Below are positions 13,627 through 15,107 of a stretch of 15,107 bases of DNA, piece by piece. The notes beneath the pieces were generated by a model that was not told the DNA's origin, made no database searches, and was given only the letters and a program-made list of their open reading frames with translations. Every line of letters starts with the position of its first letter. Position 1 is the stretch's first letter. The stretch is from JBDSLU01 sp039916225. GTDB lineage: Bacteria > Acidobacteriota > Vicinamibacteria > Vicinamibacterales > Vicinamibacteraceae. Position numbers and translations under genes: made by a program. The stretch spans positions 1 to 15,107 of the forward strand of contig JBDSLU010000235.1 in NCBI GenBank assembly GCA_039916225.1. Direction: 5' to 3'.

Positions 13627-14246
13627 GCCGGGCATCGGACCTGCCTGTACTCTCCGGACATCTGATGCGCCTCGCGCACCCGGGCCAGCCGCAGCCGCAG
13701 CAGCTGCCGGCCCTTGTGCAACCGCGATCGCACCGCGCCGACCGAGGCGCCGACGACCGCGGCGGCGTCCTCGTAGGACAGATCGTGGAGGTCGCACAGC
13801 ACGATCAGTTCCCGGTAGCGCGACGGCAGCGACAGCAGGGCCCGCCGCACCGCCCCGGCCAGCTCGGCGCCTTCGACCAGCCTCGACGGGTCCTCGTCGA
13901 CGTCGATGTCGCGTCCGTCGCGCATCAGGTCCTCGACCGGCGGACCAGTCCGTTCGCGGCGGACGCGATGACGGCTCAAGTTCCGCACGATCCCGTAGAC
14001 GTAGGTCGTGAACGCGGCCCGGGCCGGATCGAATCGACCTGTGTCGGTGAGCAGGACCACGAACACCTCCTGCGTGATGTCCTCGGCCGCGTCGTTCGAG
14101 CCGGTCATGGCCCGGGCGAAGCGGAAGACCCGCTGCTGGTGGCGGCGGTACAGCGTGGCAAAGGCGTCGAGATCGCCCCGGGTGGCGTCGCCCAGCAGGG
14201 TGACGTCGCCGGGTTCGGCGCCACGTGTCGCAAACAGCGTGCTCAT
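13623..14246 (-). CDS. ECF-family RNA polymerase sigma factor
   Basis: 207 residues. Region 2 (about 26-96) contains DAFATLYRRHQQRVFRFARAM, the core-binding DAAEDITQEVFVVLL and the -10-recognition helix TTYVYGIVRNLSRHRVRR. Region 4 (about 132-184) contains LPSRYRELIVLCDLHDLSYEDAAAVVG and the -35-reading helix SVGAVRSRLHKGRQLL. Regions 1.1, 3.0 and 3.1 are absent, so this is a group IV sigma factor. The linker is acidic (DIDVDEDP). The gene overlaps the downstream membrane protein by 4 bp (ATGA), the usual arrangement of sigma factor and its controller. Its divergent neighbour encodes a secreted barrel that may belong to the regulon. A GGAAAC/GTC pair upstream hints at autoregulation. Confidence 0.94.
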   Translation of the reverse strand: MSTLFATRGAEPGDVTLLGDATRGDLDAFATLYRRHQQRVFRFARAMTGSNDAAEDITQEVFVVLLTDTGRFDPARAAFTTYVYGIVRNLSRHRVRRERTGPPVEDLMRDGRDIDVDEDPSRLVEGAELAGAVRRALLSLPSRYRELIVLCDLHDLSYEDAAAVVGASVGAVRSRLHKGRQLLRLRLARVREAHQMSGEYRQVRCPA

Positions 14247-14252
14247 GTGATT

Positions 14253-14276
14253 GACGTGAGGCGGCAGATCGTTTCC
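14253..14276 (-). promoter_or_regulatory. Possible ECF-type promoter of the sigma factor gene
   Basis: On the minus strand GGAAAC (14276-14271) is followed 15 bp later by GTC (14255-14253), resembling the GGAAC / GTC elements that ECF factors commonly read. GTC is 6 nt before ATG 14246, which would again give a near-leaderless mRNA. Short motifs like these can arise by chance. Confidence 0.3.
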
Positions 14277-14372
14277 GGCACTGTGCCCGGATCAGACGCC
14301 GGGCCCGGGACGGCGGTCGGTTCAGGCGGTCGGCAGACAGCCGGCTGGAGGCGTAAGAAAAGTTTAGAGACG

Positions 14373-14391
14373 TTCATCGACCCTCGATGAA
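14373..14391. repeat. 19-bp inverted repeat upstream of the barrel gene
   Basis: TTCATCGA-CCC-TCGATGAA is a perfect 8-bp inverted repeat with a 3-bp centre, ending 9 bp before ATG 14401. It is AT-richer than its surroundings, in the divergent gap with the sigma factor. An operator or a start-occluding RNA hairpin would both fit the position. Confidence 0.55.
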
Positions 14392-14400
14392 TCACCTCAC

Positions 14401-15009
14401 ATGCGAGTCACGTGCCTGCTCGTCGCGGCAATGGTCATCGGGTCCGTCGTGCCCTCGGCGGGGCAAGTGACCGGTGCCGCGGACGCTCCGGTGCCGACGG
14501 TGACGCCGAACGAGGACGTCGAGCCGCGCGTCATCGGCGTCCCCGGCGCCATGACCCTCGGCCTGGCCGGCTACGCCGATCGGATCTCGTCCGAGGACGA
14601 CAACCTGCCGCTGAACCTGACGCTGCAGGTGGACATCAGCCGGTTCCTGACGAAACACATCGCGGTGCGGGGCGGCGTGGTCGGCGCGGGCGCGCTCGGC
14701 GGCGATCCGGACGCCCTTCCGACCGGCGTCGGCGTGCCGTCCCTGCACGCCTTTGCCGCGGCGAACTGGTATTTCACGCCGGGGTCGATGGCCAGCGTCT
14801 ATGCGGGCGGCGGTTACTGGGCCCAGATCACCGCCCGCGACGGGGCGGACCGCGGGTCCATCCTGGGCCTGGCCGGCATGGAGGCGGCGGTGTCGTCGCG
14901 GGCCCACGTCTTTGCCGAGGGCGGCTGGGGTTTCGGCCTGACCAAGACCGAGGACGGCGCGACGCGACAGCGCTTCGTCGCCCGGCTCGGGGTGCGGGTG
15001 AAGCTGTGA
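14401..15009 (+). CDS. Predicted outer-membrane beta-barrel protein
   Basis: 202 residues with a Sec signal peptide (MRVTCLLVAAMVIGSVVPSAG|Q). The mature chain alternates polar and hydrophobic residues in strand-like runs with Gly/aromatic positions (LGLAGYADRIS, LTLQVDISRFL, HIAVRGGVVG, AFAAANWYFT, ASVYAGGGYWAQI, HVFAEGGWGFGL) and ends in a strand, RFVARLGVRVKL, of about the size of an eight-stranded OmpA/OmpW-like barrel. The last residue is Leu rather than the usual Phe. I do not recognise a specific family. It overlaps the next secreted-protein gene by 4 bp and is divergent from the ECF sigma gene, so it could be in the same stress response. Confidence 0.75.
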   Translation: MRVTCLLVAAMVIGSVVPSAGQVTGAADAPVPTVTPNEDVEPRVIGVPGAMTLGLAGYADRISSEDDNLPLNLTLQVDISRFLTKHIAVRGGVVGAGALGGDPDALPTGVGVPSLHAFAAANWYFTPGSMASVYAGGGYWAQITARDGADRGSILGLAGMEAAVSSRAHVFAEGGWGFGLTKTEDGATRQRFVARLGVRVKL

Positions 15010-15107
15010 CGGCCGCGACCCTCCTCAGCGCCGCGTGGATGCTCTCGGTGGCGGCGCCGCTCGCGGCCGCCCAGACCGCCACGTCGCAGGCGACGCCGGC
15101 GACGCCG
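15006..15107 (+). CDS. Secreted protein, N-terminal part only
   Basis: A GTG start overlaps the barrel gene stop (GTGA) and opens a frame through the right edge (34 codons). The product begins MTAATLLSAAWMLSVAAPLAAAQT, a convincing signal peptide with cleavage at AAA|Q, followed by a Thr/Pro/Ala linker. The mature domain lies outside the window. Overlap and shared export suggest it is the next gene of the same operon. Confidence 0.65.
   Translation, partial: MTAATLLSAAWMLSVAAPLAAAQTATSQATPATP

Noticed and set aside
13627..13797. 57-residue N-terminal extension of the membrane protein
   Set aside because: It lies entirely within the sigma factor gene and is Arg/Ala low-complexity; the ATGA start at 13626 is typical of coupled pairs.
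1..15107. CRISPR array, IS element, toxin-antitoxin pair or phage genes
   Set aside because: No regularly spaced repeats, transposase or integrase motifs, or small paired genes of these kinds are visible.

Overview
This is a high-GC, gene-dense bacterial window in which genes change strand often. A nearly 1000-residue serine/threonine kinase with a membrane anchor and a C-terminal TolB/WD40-like propeller, DinB-fold and MOSC proteins, and many Sec-exported proteins starting their mature part with Gln all point to an Acidobacteriota genome, most likely the Vicinamibacteria. That placement is an inference from gene style, not from a marker gene.

Layout. 1-1849: 3' part of a secreted cytochrome c / PQQ-type sugar dehydrogenase fusion. 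1936-2025: tRNA-Ser(GGA). 2005-2158: the tRNA 3' tail plus its downstream hairpin is duplicated 110 bp further on. 2159-2777: remains of a polysaccharide ABC exporter (a short permease tail and a frameshifted ATPase lacking the switch region). 2901-3446: a methyltransferase with a signal peptide. 3477-6476 (-): the receptor-like kinase. 6681-7238: DinB-fold protein. 7347-7985: YiiM-like MOSC protein. 8037-11183 (-): a two-gene unit, SPFH/prohibitin-like protein then an FdhF/YdeP-type molybdopterin oxidoreductase. 11255-12836: fdhD overlapping a FabG-like short-chain dehydrogenase. 12847-14246 (-): ECF sigma factor overlapping a single-pass membrane protein. 14401-15107: a predicted outer-membrane barrel overlapping the start of another secreted protein.

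How the genes may work together. The centre (7347-12836) is a molybdenum-cofactor neighbourhood: a Moco-binding MOSC protein, a Moco oxidoreductase and FdhD, the factor that sulfurates Moco for formate-dehydrogenase-type enzymes. The SPFH protein, only 9 bp upstream of the oxidoreductase gene, may organise it at the membrane. The right end looks like an envelope-signalling module: ECF sigma factor, candidate membrane regulator, and divergent envelope proteins. The left end holds a genomic scar beside a tRNA, the most unusual structure in the window.

Shine-Dalgarno sequences are essentially absent. Four genes have a TAnnnT hexamer 6-9 nt before the start codon, which suggests leaderless transcripts. 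I found no CRISPR array, transposase, integrase or recognisable defence system.
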